This document shows, one piece after another, positions 46,890 to 58,735 of a stretch of 64,000 nt of DNA. Below the pieces are notes generated by a model that saw nothing but the letters and a program-made list of their open reading frames with translations, did no database searches and was not told the origin of the DNA. Made by a program: the position numbers and the translations under genes. The stretch spans positions 3,784,001 through 3,848,000 of the forward strand of contig JAQFVV010012395.1 in NCBI GenBank assembly GCA_028023455.1, read 5' to 3'. Each line of letters begins with the position of its first letter. Position 1 is the first letter of the stretch. This DNA is from Epiperipatus broadwayi (lineage: Eukaryota; Onychophora; Udeonychophora; Euonychophora; Peripatidae).

Positions 46890-47640
46890 AATACAATGCA
46901 TTACCATTTTCAACTACTGAAGGATGAAGGTCTCTCCAAATTTAATCCAGTTTCTCCTATCTTAGTTCAGATCCATTTCCATTTCTTAATTATTTCAATG
47001 GTGTCAATGATGTCCATTTGTTTTTTCACCCATTATTTAGTTTTCAATCCCTCCTTGATACCCCCAAAATGCACATCTTCAAATTTCATTGTGGAGTCTA
47101 AAGTTTTTGTAGTGCTTTTTCTATCAAAAGTTTAGGTTTCAGATCCATAAACAAAAAATTAAAAAACACATTTATAAAAATTTTTTCATTTTCAATTCCA
47201 AGCATATAGGCATATTTCCTTTTTAATACCCAAATTATTTCTACTGAAAGCATTCTATTGAAGTTTAATTCCATGATTAATTTCATCTATTATGTTCCCA
47301 TCTGTATTTGTGATTGTACTTGTTGTCTTTCTTTTAATTCACGATTATCAATCTTTATTTTCTTCTTCACAGAAAATCCATTGAACATTACTTTAGTCTT
47401 TTTAAAATTTTCTTTACTACTTTCTTCTAATAATTCTTGCAAGATTTCCTGAAGCTCTGCAGCATTATTGGCAAAAACAACTACATCATTTGAACAATCT
47501 AGATAAATTTAAATAGGGATCTCCATTTACATTTACTCCCTTAACTTTCCATTGCTGCAGTTTTGGAGATATGGAACCATTCTGTTGTATAGCTGTATCA
47601 TATAATCTAACCACTGTTGTTTCATCTTGATTGTGTATAT
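46890..47640 (-). pseudogene. RTE-type LINE fragment
   Basis: The minus strand carries, from right to left, a VKGVNVNGD motif (about 47540), a degenerate KYLG region, the SRNN/KKEICLYAW block at about 47210 and the FVYGSET motif at about 47130, and ends with the 3' tail phrase GGATGAAGGTCTCTCCAA (46921-46938, plus strand) shared with 60965. Stops are frequent. The order agrees with the C-terminal half of RTE ORF2. Confidence 0.75.
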
Positions 47641-47783
47641 ATATATATATATATATATATCACTAGATGGAGCTTTACCAATAGCCCACTAACAGGCTTT
47701 GTTTACATAAATGCTGAGAGAGGTAGAATTCAATATCTCTTTCATTGTCTCCAACCTTTAAACCACGGTTTCAAGCTAGTTGG

Positions 47784-47841
47784 CTCCTACCCTTTACTGA
47801 CGTGAGCCAACTAGCTTGAAACCATGGTTTAAAGATTGGAG
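47784..47841 (+). ncRNA. Hammerhead-like motif, family C, core mutated
   Basis: Core box reads CTGACGT (invariant A changed to T). Stem II is GAGC/GCTT with a six-base loop, GAAA is intact, stem III is ACC/GGT with two loop bases, cleavage base T. Stem I pairs CCTTTA with TAAAGA. The fold is kept but the core change predicts no cleavage. Confidence 0.65.
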
Positions 47842-48152
47842 ACAATGAAAGAGATATTGAATTCTATGTCTCTCAGCATTTATGTAAACAAATAGGGATC
47901 TCCATTTACATTTACTCCCTTAGCTTTCCATTGCTGCAGTTTTGGAGATATGAAACCATTCTGTTGTATAGCTTTATCATATAATCTAATCACTGTTGTT
48001 TCATCTTGATTGTATGTATATATATATATCACTAGATGGAGCTTTACCAATAACCCACTAACAAGCTTTGTTTACATAAACGCTGAGAGAGGTAGAATTC
48101 AATATCACTTTCATTGTCTCCAACCTTTAAACCATGGTTTCGATCTAGTTGG

Positions 48153-48210
48153 CTCCTACTCTTTACTGACATGAGCCAACTAGCTCGAAACCATGGTTTA
48201 AAGGTTGGAG
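48153..48210 (+). ncRNA. Hammerhead-like motif, family C, core mutated
   Basis: Core box reads CTGACAT (two changes from CTGATGA beyond the variable base). Stem II here is GAGC/GCTC, four Watson-Crick pairs where other copies have a G-T. Stem III ACC/GGT and GAAA are intact, and stem I pairs TTTA with TAAA and outer CTCC with GGAG. Confidence 0.62.
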
Positions 48211-48756
48211 ACAATGAAAGAGATATTGAATTCTACCTCTCAGCATTTATGTAAACAATGCTTGTTAGTGGGCTATTGGTAAAGCTCCATCTAGTGATCA
48301 TAAAATGCAAGCTATGAGCAAGTTACAAAATTTATAATTTGTTTTTTTTATCATATATATACAGTTTATAAAAGAAGAGAAATTAACATAGCTAAAAATC
48401 ACTTATATAAATATTAAAATAAGGTTTAACTTAAATATTTATTAAGCAGGTAACTAAATTGTTGACATTTTGAAATCACTAAATAAGATAGTGTCTCTAA
48501 TATAAATAGATTATTTATTTCTGATTTTGACAAAAGTCAAAATATTTTCGTGAAAATAAAAATGTTTTTTTTTTTAATAAGACATGTAATTATAAATGTT
48601 AATTTCAATCTATTATATAAGAATTAAGAATTTTTTTTTGGTTTTTTAAGAAATAGAATGTGAACTTAGTTTTAATGAATGAAGGATCATGAAAAAATTA
48701 TTTTATTACAGTTATAATCATTTTTATTAATTTTTATTAATTCTAGACAATTTCAC

Positions 48757-48990
48757 CGACGTCATTCATTCAGACATCATAAATAGTAATTTAAAGTGAG
48801 TGATTTTTCCTCACCCTTTCCTTGCCAGTACTTCAGATTTGCTCATATATAAGCATTTGAGTTGTAGGAATAAGTGGATTCATTTTATTCTTGCATAAAT
48901 ACTATATCTTGTATTGGAAAGGAAAGTATTCATTTATTATTTAACACTCGCAAGCACGTGCACAATTAGCTTGAAAGGCTGATATTTGAA
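48757..48990. repeat. Repeat family D, copy 2
   Basis: Partner of 17665-17905 in the same orientation. Roughly three quarters of positions look identical by eye. Begins near GACGTCATTCATTCAG and ends GCTTGAAAGGCTGATAT. Confidence 0.75.
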
Positions 48991-49594
48991 TGTAATTAAT
49001 TAAGAAAAAAAAGTTCAACTTTAATCCTTCTGCTTATCAATATGCACACTCTTCAATATGTGATTATAAATACTAAAAACATATTAATGTCAGAAGACTT
49101 GTAAAATCAAAAAAAATAACTTTTTTCTAGTAGGATAACATTTTGGTCTGAGTTTAGAGCTGCATAGACATATATGTTGATATATCCTCCATGTTTATGC
49201 ATAGCCTAATGTGTGCAATCACCATTTTCTCTACATACAGATCAAATAATGTAGAAATTACATCTGAGTTGAAATCATCAGCATTTATCTTCTCTATCCA
49301 TTAACTAGAGCATACCATCAGTATACGAAGCTGATCAACTTGTATATACTAACATATGAAAGATATTCTATTCTTAATTGACCATCTCAGTAATATACAT
49401 TTATCTATTCTACATATGCCTAAAAGCACAGATAAAAGATAAATCTACTTCTGATAGGTAAATCCAATAGTATACAACAAATCTATTTTACATATTATAA
49501 CCATTCTAATGTAGGTTATCTATATAACTTTTTAAAAATAATATTTGAATAAAAGTATAATTTATATACTTGAAGTTTAGATGTAATTATAGGA

Positions 49595-50280
49595 GAATTT
49601 AAAAACAGACTTTCAAGCTCCCTTCAGCTATCTACTCTATCTCATACAATCAATATACATGACTCCAACACATATGTATAATCTGTGCTTGTTTTAGATT
49701 GAGATAGTAAATCTTCAAATTTTAATGGTCAGGCTTCAACATCTACTAAAGGAAGCTTGAAAGTCTGTGTTTCAAATTCCCTATAATTACATCCAAACTC
49801 CAAGAATATAAATTATACTTGTATTAAAATATTACAGATTCAGCCTGTATCTTTCCCATCCCTCTTCTGTATATTTAAATGAACAAGCTCCTATAAATGA
49901 AGGGTCAGAGTGACTTAAAGTCAACATGGACATGATAATAATATTAGCATCAACAAGAGATTTGGGCATTCCATCATCAGATTTTCAATAGTATGGATGG
50001 CTGAAGAGTTGCAGATTGGAGTAAACTGAAGTCTGTCCATTAAAGTTTTAATATTTGCTATTTTAATATAAACCGAGCAATGATTATATATTATGTGTGG
50101 GAGATTGATGATCTGAACCGACTGATGAGTGCTGGTTCAGCATGAAATACATATATTGGAGATTTTTCTTTTTCACATGTGTGTGGTGATATGCATCAAT
50201 TGTATGAGATAGAGTGGATAGCTAAAGGGAGCTTGAAAGTGTGTGTGTTCAAATCTCCTATAATTACTTTTAAAAATAAA
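49595..50280. mobile_element. Family B repeat, near-complete unit with inverted tail
   Basis: A minus tail (49600-49690) and a plus tail (49740-49800) come first, then a plus unit from about 49830 to 50270: CAGCCTGTATC, CAACATGGACATGATAATAATATT, GCTGAAGAGTTG, TCCATTAAAGTTT, TATAAACCGAGCAATGATTA, ribozyme, TTTTTCACATGTG, GAGATAGAGTGGATAGC, GAGCTTGAAAGT, GTTCAAATCTCC. The last phrases resemble an A box and B box of a tRNA promoter in the right order. Confidence 0.8.
50108..50163 (+). ncRNA. Hammerhead ribozyme, family B, intact core
   Basis: Core CTGATGA at 50122-50128. Stem II GTGCTG/CAGCAT with loop GTT at 50129-50143 (six pairs). GAAA at 50144-50147. Stem III ATA/TAT in ATACATAT (50147-50154), cleavage base A at 50155. 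Stem I CCGA (50118-50121) pairs with TTGG (50156-50159), and further out GATC (50110-50113) faces GATT. All invariant bases are present. It is a type I form with a minimal stem III. Confidence 0.78.
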
Positions 50281-51297
50281 TACAAAAAGTTATTATGTAA
50301 TTCCAATAGTTTTAAACTTTTCTCGAAAAAAATTATTATGTGTTTTAAAACTATGTAAAAAGTTTATTTATTTATTTACTTTTAAAGCAAATCGTAATAT
50401 ATTAACAAATTGAAAACAAAATAATTTGTAAAAAAATAAAAAGATTATGACGTTATTTAATTTTAAAATAATCTTTTGAAAATAAAATTAATTATTTCAA
50501 AAATATTAAGTATCAATAAAAAAAAAAACCAATAGAAGAAAAGCTTAATTCAGATATTCTAATGGTTGCTATGGTATTTGGACAATTGCCAGACAAAAAA
50601 AATAAATTAAATTGTCTGCTACAAAAATTGAGAATTCTCATTATTTTTTTTTACTTCTTCGTGCTGTTTATAAAATTAGAGCTATGAAAATGATTAGATT
50701 CTTATATCCATTTATAATGATGGAATAAAATCTGAATTGGAGTGTTATTTAATCTTTCTGAAAATGTAGCTTTCTTCATAAACTTATAATAATGCTCTAA
50801 TAATACTGAATAATGCCTAAGCATATCTATCAATGCTAGATCGTGTTTGTGGACATTGTAACAAAACTGGATAATTAAATAAATAAGTAAATGTACAAAT
50901 CATCTATGAATTACAAGAAGAAATCACTGAGGAAGATAATTATTTACACATTTTAGACATCTCTGGTTTCATTAACTCTAAAGCATAACTATTAAAAAAA
51001 AAAAGAAATTATCTCCAGAAAAAATTCTTTAAGCTGATAAATTTATAAATTTAAACATGAAACTATGAGAAAACATTTATTATGACCAGAGATCTCATTT
51101 GTAAATTGGTATCACCATCTAGAAGTGGTAAACTCAACAGAAAAAATAAAAAAGATAAATTTGGTAAGAACTTTTAGAATAACTTTATTGAATGAATTAT
51201 AATATCAAAATAAATTTTGCTTTTCAAAATTTTCATTTTCCATCTAAGTAAAAATTAATAAAATGTAAATAGTATTAAAACAGATAAAAACACTTAC

Positions 51298-51438
51298 TTA
51301 TAGATTGTCCTGAATATAGATGCTTTTCAGGAAAACCTTTAATGCAGGGATCATGGCCTTGAGCACGGATATTCATCAGCTCATGGTAGACAATCCACTG
51401 ACGTTCAGAGGTAGACAGAAGCAGATCAACATCTCCAT
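51298..51438 (-). CDS. ANO10: Anoctamin exon a: cytoplasmic region with ERQW motif
   Basis: The exon encodes 46 whole residues beginning GDVDLLLSTSERQW and ending in GQSI, with two bases of a split codon at its start and one at its end. STSERQW followed by a YHEL stretch matches the cytoplasmic segment just before the long-helix region of ANO10/ANO8 proteins. The acceptor is a TTTTAG tract at 51439-51444 and the donor GTAAGT covers 51292-51297. It is the most N-terminal exon I can place. The preceding exon must end in phase 1 and was not found up to 64000. Local GC is clearly higher than in the flanking intron. Confidence 0.9.
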
Positions 51439-52324
51439 CTAAAATAAAAGATATTCAATTTTTATGCTCATGTATAACATGTGTATATATATATATATGT
51501 GTGGGGGGGTGATAGACATATTTCAATAGTTTAAACGATTATAAACTACCAATATGAATATTTTAAACCAATGACCTTTGCCCTTTAAACAATAAGCATC
51601 TCTTAAGTCATGACTTTAATTTGGCCCATTTCCATTACTTTCATCATTCATTTTATAGTTTATCTATTCCACTATTAAAAAAGACAACCAATGCATAAAC
51701 TTTTTGTTAACTCATAGAATGGAATAAATTAAACAAATAAATAAATAAAAATTCATAAACCAAAAAAAAAAAAAATTTCATACTAATATTGTTAGATTAC
51801 CACTCTAAATATAAGCTTACCTCCAATAATGATTAAATGTTATTGGCTAATTACTTTACCTACATCAGATAGAAAATATACATATAGCTAGAGCTAAACT
51901 AACAATTTAGCATTATTTTACCAAACACGCAATTCTAGTATGCCTTAGTTACAAAAATGTATAAGCAAACATTAAAGTCTATTTTTTATTAAATAATGGT
52001 TTTAGACTTTGGCTCTTTCAATAAAATAATTACAATAAATTTAGATCATGACACATTGTATTAACATCATTGGTCAAAGCACTGAAGTTTACCTATGGGG
52101 AAAAACAAAATATATTTTAACATAACCAAATTAATATTTCATTCAGTAGTTTTATTACCAATTTTCCTTTACTTCTTTACTCATTTTATATTTCTTTTGG
52201 TTTAAATTAAGGCATAAAAACAATAAAAATAGAATTATATAGTAGTAAGGAAGGTAATACAATAAAAATAACAATTTAGTAAATATAGATTACATAATCA
52301 AATAAATATATTAATGTTTAACTA

Positions 52325-52735
52325 AACAGCCAATCAAATCATCAATAATATTCACTTACGACTTTTGACATCACATTAAAATAATTTGTCAAATGCTATT
52401 TTAGAGCTAACTATTTTATGACCCTAATATCACTCATTAATTGAGAATGAGCTATTTGCTAATGTATTTCAACATCATGTGCCAATTTATGACATGAAAT
52501 AACCACAACAAAGGCATATAAATGTTTATACTTCATGATTAATACTTTAAATATTAATTAAACTAATTATGCATATTGTTAAGTTGGAATATATAAATTA
52601 CTTTACTAACACTTTAAATTAATCAATAGTCAAATCACCAATAGTATTCATTTACAAATTTTGACAGCATTTTATAATAACCAGCCAACTAGCACTCTTA
52701 AGACAACTATTTCAAGACTTCAGTGTGTCACTCAG
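52325..52735. repeat. Weak two-copy repeat
   Basis: Copies at about 52325-52445 and 52615-52735 share CAAATCATCAATA/CAAATCACCAATA, TATTCA-TTAC, TTTTGACA-CA, CTATTT and TCACTCA. An old duplication; no function visible. Confidence 0.5.
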
Positions 52736-54991
52736 GGTATTAAATAATCAGAATGCAATTACATTTGTAAAACTGCATTATGATTATATCACGTTTTGAT
52801 TGGAACAGTCCTGGATTAAATATTTATTTTAAAAAGTTTTTGCACATTATGTTTAAAGTATATGTACAGGTGATTCATTGACAATTGATGAATGAGGTCG
52901 AGACTGCAAAACAATTGACCTGGGAAAACTGATTAATTGGTTATTTTAATATGATATCAAAGGTTATAAGTGAATATTATGATTGGAGTAGTTAAATGTT
53001 ATTGTAAGTTAATTTGTATGTTTATTCCAGTTTAGTCATATACACATTTGGATTGCTATGCAATCAAAATTACAAGCATTAATTTTTTTTTTTTAATGCA
53101 TGAAAATAAGCTGCTATATTTTGTAGAAAATATATTAGGCTTTAGTAACTCGAGAGCTATAAGTTTTCCTTCAGAAAAAAAACAGTAATGAAATGTAAAT
53201 ACACATCTAGTTTAAAAAGCAATAAAAAAAATCGCTAATAATTAATGGAAACGTAAATAGATGTGCAAATTTAAAAAGTAATGAAAAATAATTCTGTAAA
53301 AATAAAGGAAACTTTATTTTGATAATTTGAATTTAAGTCTAATTCAAAGAAGAAATATTGGTTTGCAGATAAATTAGACTTAAACAGATAAAGATTGTAA
53401 CGTAAAAGCATTCTGTAAATGTTTGCCGAAAGATAATGCAAATGATTATTTTCAAGGCCGAATATAACTCGTGGATTTCAAATATCAAGAAAACTATGCA
53501 TTAAACCAGCAAGCATCACATGATCACATCTCCACTACTATATGGAGTTTTGCTTTGCTTTGTTTATAAAACTATGCATTGTTAAAATCAAGCCATTAAA
53601 CTATTTTAGGAGAAAACAAATGGAATAAATATTTGAAGCTAATTACTGTGGAATGCGAATGGTTGTAATTAGAAGACAGATCCTTATTGTCATTGTGAAA
53701 ATGCATTAGTCGAATGGATTTCCTTTTACATTGGAATGATAGGAATTTATCAATGAATTCAAGCAAGGAGAAAACTATAAATAGTGTGTGCAACAAAAGA
53801 GCATCGTCATCAGCTTTTCTCCACTCATTGCATGCTGTTGTTTGTTGCTGTCATAAGGACCTCTGAGAAAAGCTGAAGGAAAAGTGTCCCTAGACTTTCT
53901 GCAATGATGGAAGTGTCCCAGAGCCTGTGCCTCTGAAGGTGAAAGAAAGCCAGCTAGGGAAAATGTTTACAGATCTTACCGGTCTTTTTATGATTTGTGT
54001 ATGCCTGAAAAGGCCCAATTAGGATTGTGTTTTAAGTAGTATGAGTATAAACTTTTAGTATTCACTTAGGTCCACCACTATTGTAGTTTTTGGTGGCAAT
54101 TATAGCATTGAATCAAGAACTAATTGTTAATGGGTATGTAAAATAACTATGAATCATTATTTAGTAAAATCTTAATTGATGTGTATATATATAATATGTA
54201 AATAAATGTATTTATTCTTATTTAATAACATTTTGGGTAATTAATAATTTGGTGATAATTGTTGGTAGTCAGCTTCATAGCTGAACATAAGCATATAAAA
54301 TAAGATTAATATTAATTATAATATAACCAATGCAATAAAGGAAAATAAGAAAAAAGTGGCTCATTATTTGCATCACAGATTGATATATACAATCCATTCA
54401 TTTCAATTCAAACAATCAAAAATTAAAATGCAAAATCATCATTACTTAATTCCAAAAGTGAATATAAGTGTTCTAATCAAAACAACATTAATGTTATACC
54501 AAATTCCATTTGAAGAAATCATTTTCTCCATAGAATATTTATAACCAAAAATTATCATTTCAAACTTCATTAAGGTTCAATAATCTACCAGGAAAAAATA
54601 TATTAAATTTTACTGGTAGTCCAAAAGAACTCAATATATGCATGTCTTTTAGAAAAAAATTAATTAAAAACTGCCCTAAACAGAAGTAATGAATAATAAT
54701 AATAGAATCTTAATTAAGCTGACTGATTAGCATTTCTATTCATTACATCTCTTTGCAGTCTTTTAATCAATAAAATAAACTATGGTTACAATCTATTGTC
54801 AGTGTTGCAGACTTCTGCCTCTGTATAAATTCCTGCTAAATTTGTTTTTTATGTTATATTACTTATTCTTGCATTATTAGTTATTATGTATTCTTTATAC
54901 TAACCAATACTCTGTTTATCTAAACCAACCAAACTCAACCTTTTTCTTTCCTGGGTTACATATATTTGTGTGCTACATCAAGCATCCACAA

Positions 54992-55660
54992 CATGCTATA
55001 TAAGTGATCGGCAACCAATTGGTATCACATGAAAAAATGTGTGACTTCTCGATTCATGCATGGCACAGTTTGTAGATCACATTACTGTATCTTAGAATTA
55101 ATATATTAATAAAATACAAACACTTTTATTTGATATAAACATTTATTTAAATATCAATGTGACTTTTGATACTGAGATAAACTTTTAACAATTTTGGATA
55201 AATCCAATTTATAAGTGCTACATGCTATTCTTAACATGTCATTAAAGTGTGAATCAGTAAGTCCGTTTGTATATACATTTTCCACATACTTCATTCATTT
55301 TCAAATAATATGATTCACAAAGATATATCGATGCAAACAATGTGAGCAACATTTGTAGACACTTTATGACCATTTTATATTTTTCAGGCACTAATTTCCA
55401 AAATTCCATATATTCCTTTCCCTTCCTTATTTTTTTAAAAATGGCTTCCAAATTTGTGTCATTTTTAAATTCAACAAATTCATCATATAGCTTAAACATA
55501 ATCATGCCCAAATGCAGCTAATTATGTAATAGTTGCTACTTCTAAGTGCCAGGAATTTTCTATAAGTAAGACACAATTCTTAATATTTCTTAAACCTTAA
55601 AATCTATTTTTAAATTCTTTCTCTTCTACACTATTTTCAATCAAAATTATATATATACAT
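54992..55660 (-). pseudogene. hAT transposase C-terminal remnant (GTF2IRD2-like)
   Basis: The minus strand (55511 downward) reads EFWKLVPEKYKMVIKCLQML, LFASIYLCESYYLKMN and, past a stop, LTDSHFNDMLRIACSTYK. This is the C-terminal dimerisation region of the hAT group that gave rise to GTF2IRD2-type proteins. The canonical serine-glutamate in SESAFS is changed. AGTGATCGGCAACC at 54992-55005 resembles a hAT terminal inverted repeat and fits the element end. Confidence 0.75.
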
Positions 55661-56332
55661 TGTCTTTTAAGGGTCATATGATGTAGAAAAATTTGCTTTA
55701 TTGCCAATAATGGAAAATCATCTACTTCTTATTTATAAAATTACAATTGCAAACTTCAAAATAAGCATTGAAGTAAGCCATCCCTACTTTTCAACTAAAT
55801 ATACAATTCAAAATTGTGAACAGAGAAATTTAAGTCATTGTAATCAGATCTTCATAAACAACAAGGACAAGATGTCTTCTTTTAATTGTGAAGATAATAG
55901 AGCCAGTAAAGCTAATTTTTTGGTAGCTTAAAATATTGTTCATGCAAATATTATATGGATAAAAAGAATTTATTAAAAGAAACTTGGAAGAAGTGGTTAA
56001 AGTTTGGATCCAGATAATACAAAACTGTATAAATTGATCACACAAAATTCCTATGTTGTGCATACAATTATGTGCCATATTAGTGAAATTAGTAAAAATG
56101 TTGAAAATAGTTTGATGTGAGATTCGAAAAATCATTCAGTTTAGCTCTCGATGAGACTATAGACATTCAGGATGTTCAACAATTGGCCATTTTTGTTCAT
56201 TGTATATCTGCAGATGTAAATATGAACAAAGAAATGTTAGATTTACTAACTCTTACCAAAACAACTCACAATATTGGTGTCAAAAATGTGCTTAATAGGG
56301 TAATGAACTTACAAAGAAATCAAGTCAAATGT

Positions 56333-56575
56333 CACATGACCTAACTTAACAAGTTTGTATTACAAATGTTATATATAGAGCTCGCAAATAAGCTCTTAAT
56401 GAGCTTTGTAGAATATCCCCAACCCCAGACAGGCTTCTGCCACTAACCTAATGCTTGAATATCCTAGCATCTTACTTAGGAAGCCAGTGGCAGAAACTAA
56501 TCTGGGGTTGGAGATATTCTGAAAAGCTTGTTAAGAACTTATTTGCAAGTTCTTTATATAATATAAGATAATGAA
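56333..56575. mobile_element. A-related inverted-repeat insertion inside a hAT gene
   Basis: Begins GTCACATGACCTAACTT, like 40618. The arms around ATATCCCCAACCCCAGAC (about 56413) and GTCTGGGGTTGGAGATAT (about 56497-56520) are complementary, as are the AAGAGCT/AGAACTT outer parts. A hammerhead half (GAAACTAATCTGGGG) remains on the plus strand, but the CTGATGA box is gone. Confidence 0.75.
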
Positions 56576-56999
56576 CAGATTTTAATTGCCACATGATAAA
56601 CTTGTAAATGTTACGGCTGATAGAGCCCCTGTAATGATATGGAAAAACCTAGATCTTATTGGTCTTTTGAACAATGATCCTAAAATTCCATGTTTTGTCC
56701 CTTTTACTGTATAATTCATCAAGAACATCTCATAGCAAAGTACTTAAAATATGAAAATGTGTGGAAGATTGTTTTTCAGATTGTGAATTTAATTAAAATA
56801 AATGCCAAAACACACCATCAATTAAAGAACTTTTAGAAGAGTTAAATGATGAAACAGATGAATTGCTCAGTGATCTCTCCTTACGGTCTGTTATAAGATT
56901 GCTGTCAACTTGCAATGTTGTGGAATTCCTAAATCCTATCATAACATTTTTAAAAGAAAAAGGAAAAAATACCCAGAATTAGAAAATAAATAGTAACAA

Positions 57000-57045
57000 A
57001 CTCTCCATCTAGTAGTGGCAATCATGTGATATTAAGGAGTTTAAT
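57000..57045. mobile_element. Family A mini-scrap inside a hAT gene
   Basis: AACTCTCCATCTAGTAGTGGCAATCATGTGATATTAAGG joins the two terminal words of family A with everything between deleted. It sits between two transposase blocks that are adjacent in relatives. Confidence 0.65.
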
Positions 57046-58366
57046 TAGAAAAGGAGATGACTTTCTGATGTAATGTTCCTTACAGACATTATGGAACATT
57101 TACAAACACTTAATTTGACTTTACAGGGAAAGGAAAAAAATGATTAGTGATTTGCAACAAACTGTATTTAGTTGTGAAGCTAAACTTCAGCTTTTTGTGC
57201 ACGATTTTAAGACCAGAATATTTAATCATTTTCCATGAGTAAAAGCAAATATAATTAATATCAAAGAAGAAAAATTAAATTAATAAAAAACAAAATTCGA
57301 AGGGTTGCAATATAGGTTTGATGGTTTGAAAAGTTTTAAATCTAATTTGCATAATTTGTGAACCCATTTATTTGTGACATTATGGAAGATGAATTTCCGC
57401 TTTTTGAAATAATATTTGTTGAAAAAGCAGTTGAGGAATTATAGTTATTAGAGATGAAAAAGGGTCAGGAATTGCAAATACATCACAAATCTAGTTCTCT
57501 AATTGAATTTTGGAAACTCATCCAAAATTAAAATATCCACACTTAAAGAAAGCTGCCTGTCATCTAATTTCAAATTTTTGGTACAACATATTGCTGTGAA
57601 TTATTGTATTCCACAATGAAGTTAGTTAAGTTGAAATATCGTTCACAGTTGACCAATTAGCATCTCACAGAAGTGCTATGAACTGCTTTAACAAATTATA
57701 CACCAAATTTCAAAGATTTGTCCAAAGGTCATCATTAAATATTATAGTTTTTATTAATGAATTTTTATTATATTTTATTTTTGTTATTAAAATTTTAAAA
57801 TAATTGTTTTGTATTTTATAACTGTCTCTTAATTATATTTTCTTATATACTTCATATAGCAGTTAAAACTTGTGTAGAATATGTCATCCTATTAATTAAA
57901 TTACTAAAATTTGATTATATGTATTTATTTTTGTATACTTAATTAATATGGTGTAGCTCTTTACAATACGTATATAAAAACCTGACATGCGGCTCTCATT
58001 GACCTCACGTGTGTCCATCCCTGATATACTATATATAATCAAACTTCATTCAGTCTACACATAATTAATATATTTGTTTATAATAAATCCACTAGATGGC
58101 AGAAAAACATAGGAAAAGAATCCTCTAATGTACAATATTTTTAGATTAACGTATGCGATAATAATTTAAACAATTTATAGATTGTTTGTTTGTTTAAGAG
58201 AAAAATATATTACCATTTAATCCTTCTCTTCTTTTGATTGGTTAGAGAAGAATAAAATTAATTAACGATGATATTTTATGGTATTAATTTACTATTTTAA
58301 AAAACAAGTTTATGATAAACAATTACATATAAATAAAATGAAAGCATATACAGTTAATTGAAATTA

Positions 58367-58735
58367 GATCCGGTATTAAGATTTTAATACATCATTTTAT
58401 TCCTTAAATTGCAAAAGTTTAGAAAGAAATTGTACTTGATATATTTAAAAACAAATATTTGTTAACTACATTTTTAAACGAATTGAGCAATTAAAATATC
58501 AATAAATTCAAACATAATTAATCCTAATCTAAAGCTTCAATCACAGTGAAGCTGGGGAATCTGATGTTAAAATTGTAATACATCACAATACTCCTTAAAT
58601 TGACCATGTTTAGACAGAAATTGTAGTCGATATATTTAAAAACAAACATTTGTTAATAATATTTTTAATAGAATTGAGCAATTAAAATACAAATAAATTC
58701 AAACTAATAAATCTAAACCTACAATCACATTCTTT
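58367..58735. repeat. Two-copy tandem of about 186 bp
   Basis: Copies at about 58367-58545 and 58553-58735 share ACATCA-ATACTCCTTAAATTG-like text, GATATATTTAAAAACAAA, TTTGTTAA, GAATTGAGCAATTAAAATA and AATAAATTCAAAC. No coding frame. Confidence 0.75.

Larger units (their letters stand above)
47512..48300. repeat. Tandem duplication of RTE scrap plus family C palindrome
   Basis: The block at about 47512-47889 is repeated at about 47890-48300: AAATAGGGATCTCCATTTAC, CCATTGCTGCAGTTTTGG, TTCATCTTGATTGT, a TA tract, then ATCACTAGATGGAGCTTTACC and a palindrome. Each palindrome has arms of about 110-130 bp containing GAGACAATGAAAGAGATATTGAATTCT or its complement. The second palindrome is complete at both ends (ACTAGATGGAGC and its complement near 48283-48296). 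Confidence 0.85.
45665..51297 (-). other. Anoctamin intron (5.6 kb), contents
   Basis: It holds a deleted A copy (46525-46690), an RTE fragment (46890-47640), duplicated RTE/family C units (47512-48300), a family D copy (48757-48990), family B units (49595-50280), and AT-rich sequence elsewhere (45665-46520, 48990-49590, 50280-51297). Confidence 0.8.
2785..51438 (-). other. ANO10: Anoctamin gene (ANO10/ANO8 branch), internal part with seven exons
   Basis: Seven exons read right to left and splice into one frame of about 448 residues. Exon lengths are 141, 117, 567, 56, 75, 198 and 192 bp; the introns between them are about 5.6, 3.0, 4.5, 18.6, 7.2 and 8.4 kb. Exon phases chain without conflict (1, 1, 1, 0, 0, 0), and every junction has AG acceptor and GT donor. 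Anoctamins are dimeric ten-helix membrane proteins that act as calcium-activated channels or lipid scramblases. The long ANO10-like run through TM6-TM8, the motif ERQW before TM1, and the [15 protein letters not shown] motif place it nearest ANO10, with ANO8 the alternative. The start codon, N-terminal exons and C-terminal exons are outside the window or were not found, so the gene is partial here. Confidence 0.93.
55675..57700 (+). pseudogene. hAT transposase pseudogene (GTF2IRD2-like), interrupted
   Basis: Blocks in order on the plus strand: ENHLLLIYKITIANFK (about 55710), FEKSFSLALDETIDIQDVQQLAIFV (56123), LVNVTADRAPVM (about 56607), CIIHQEHL (about 56710), ELLEELNDETDELLSDLS (about 56830), FLKEKGKN, then after a small insert DIMEHLQTLNLTLQGKEK (about 57085), QTVFSCEAKLQLF, TRIFNHFP. 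That is the layout of a hAT transposase with the D-E-T and TAD motifs. It is split by a repeat at about 56333-56575 and a family A scrap at about 57000-57045. Stops and frameshifts throughout. Confidence 0.82.

Noticed and set aside
48960-48995. Hammerhead-like GCTTGAAAGGCTGAT in repeat D
   Set aside because: It has a GCTTGAAA-like half, but no CTGANGA box in the correct position or order.
53800-53990. GC-richer stretch as a possible N-terminal anoctamin exon
   Set aside because: No frame resembles the N-terminal region of anoctamins and no phase-1 donor is evident.
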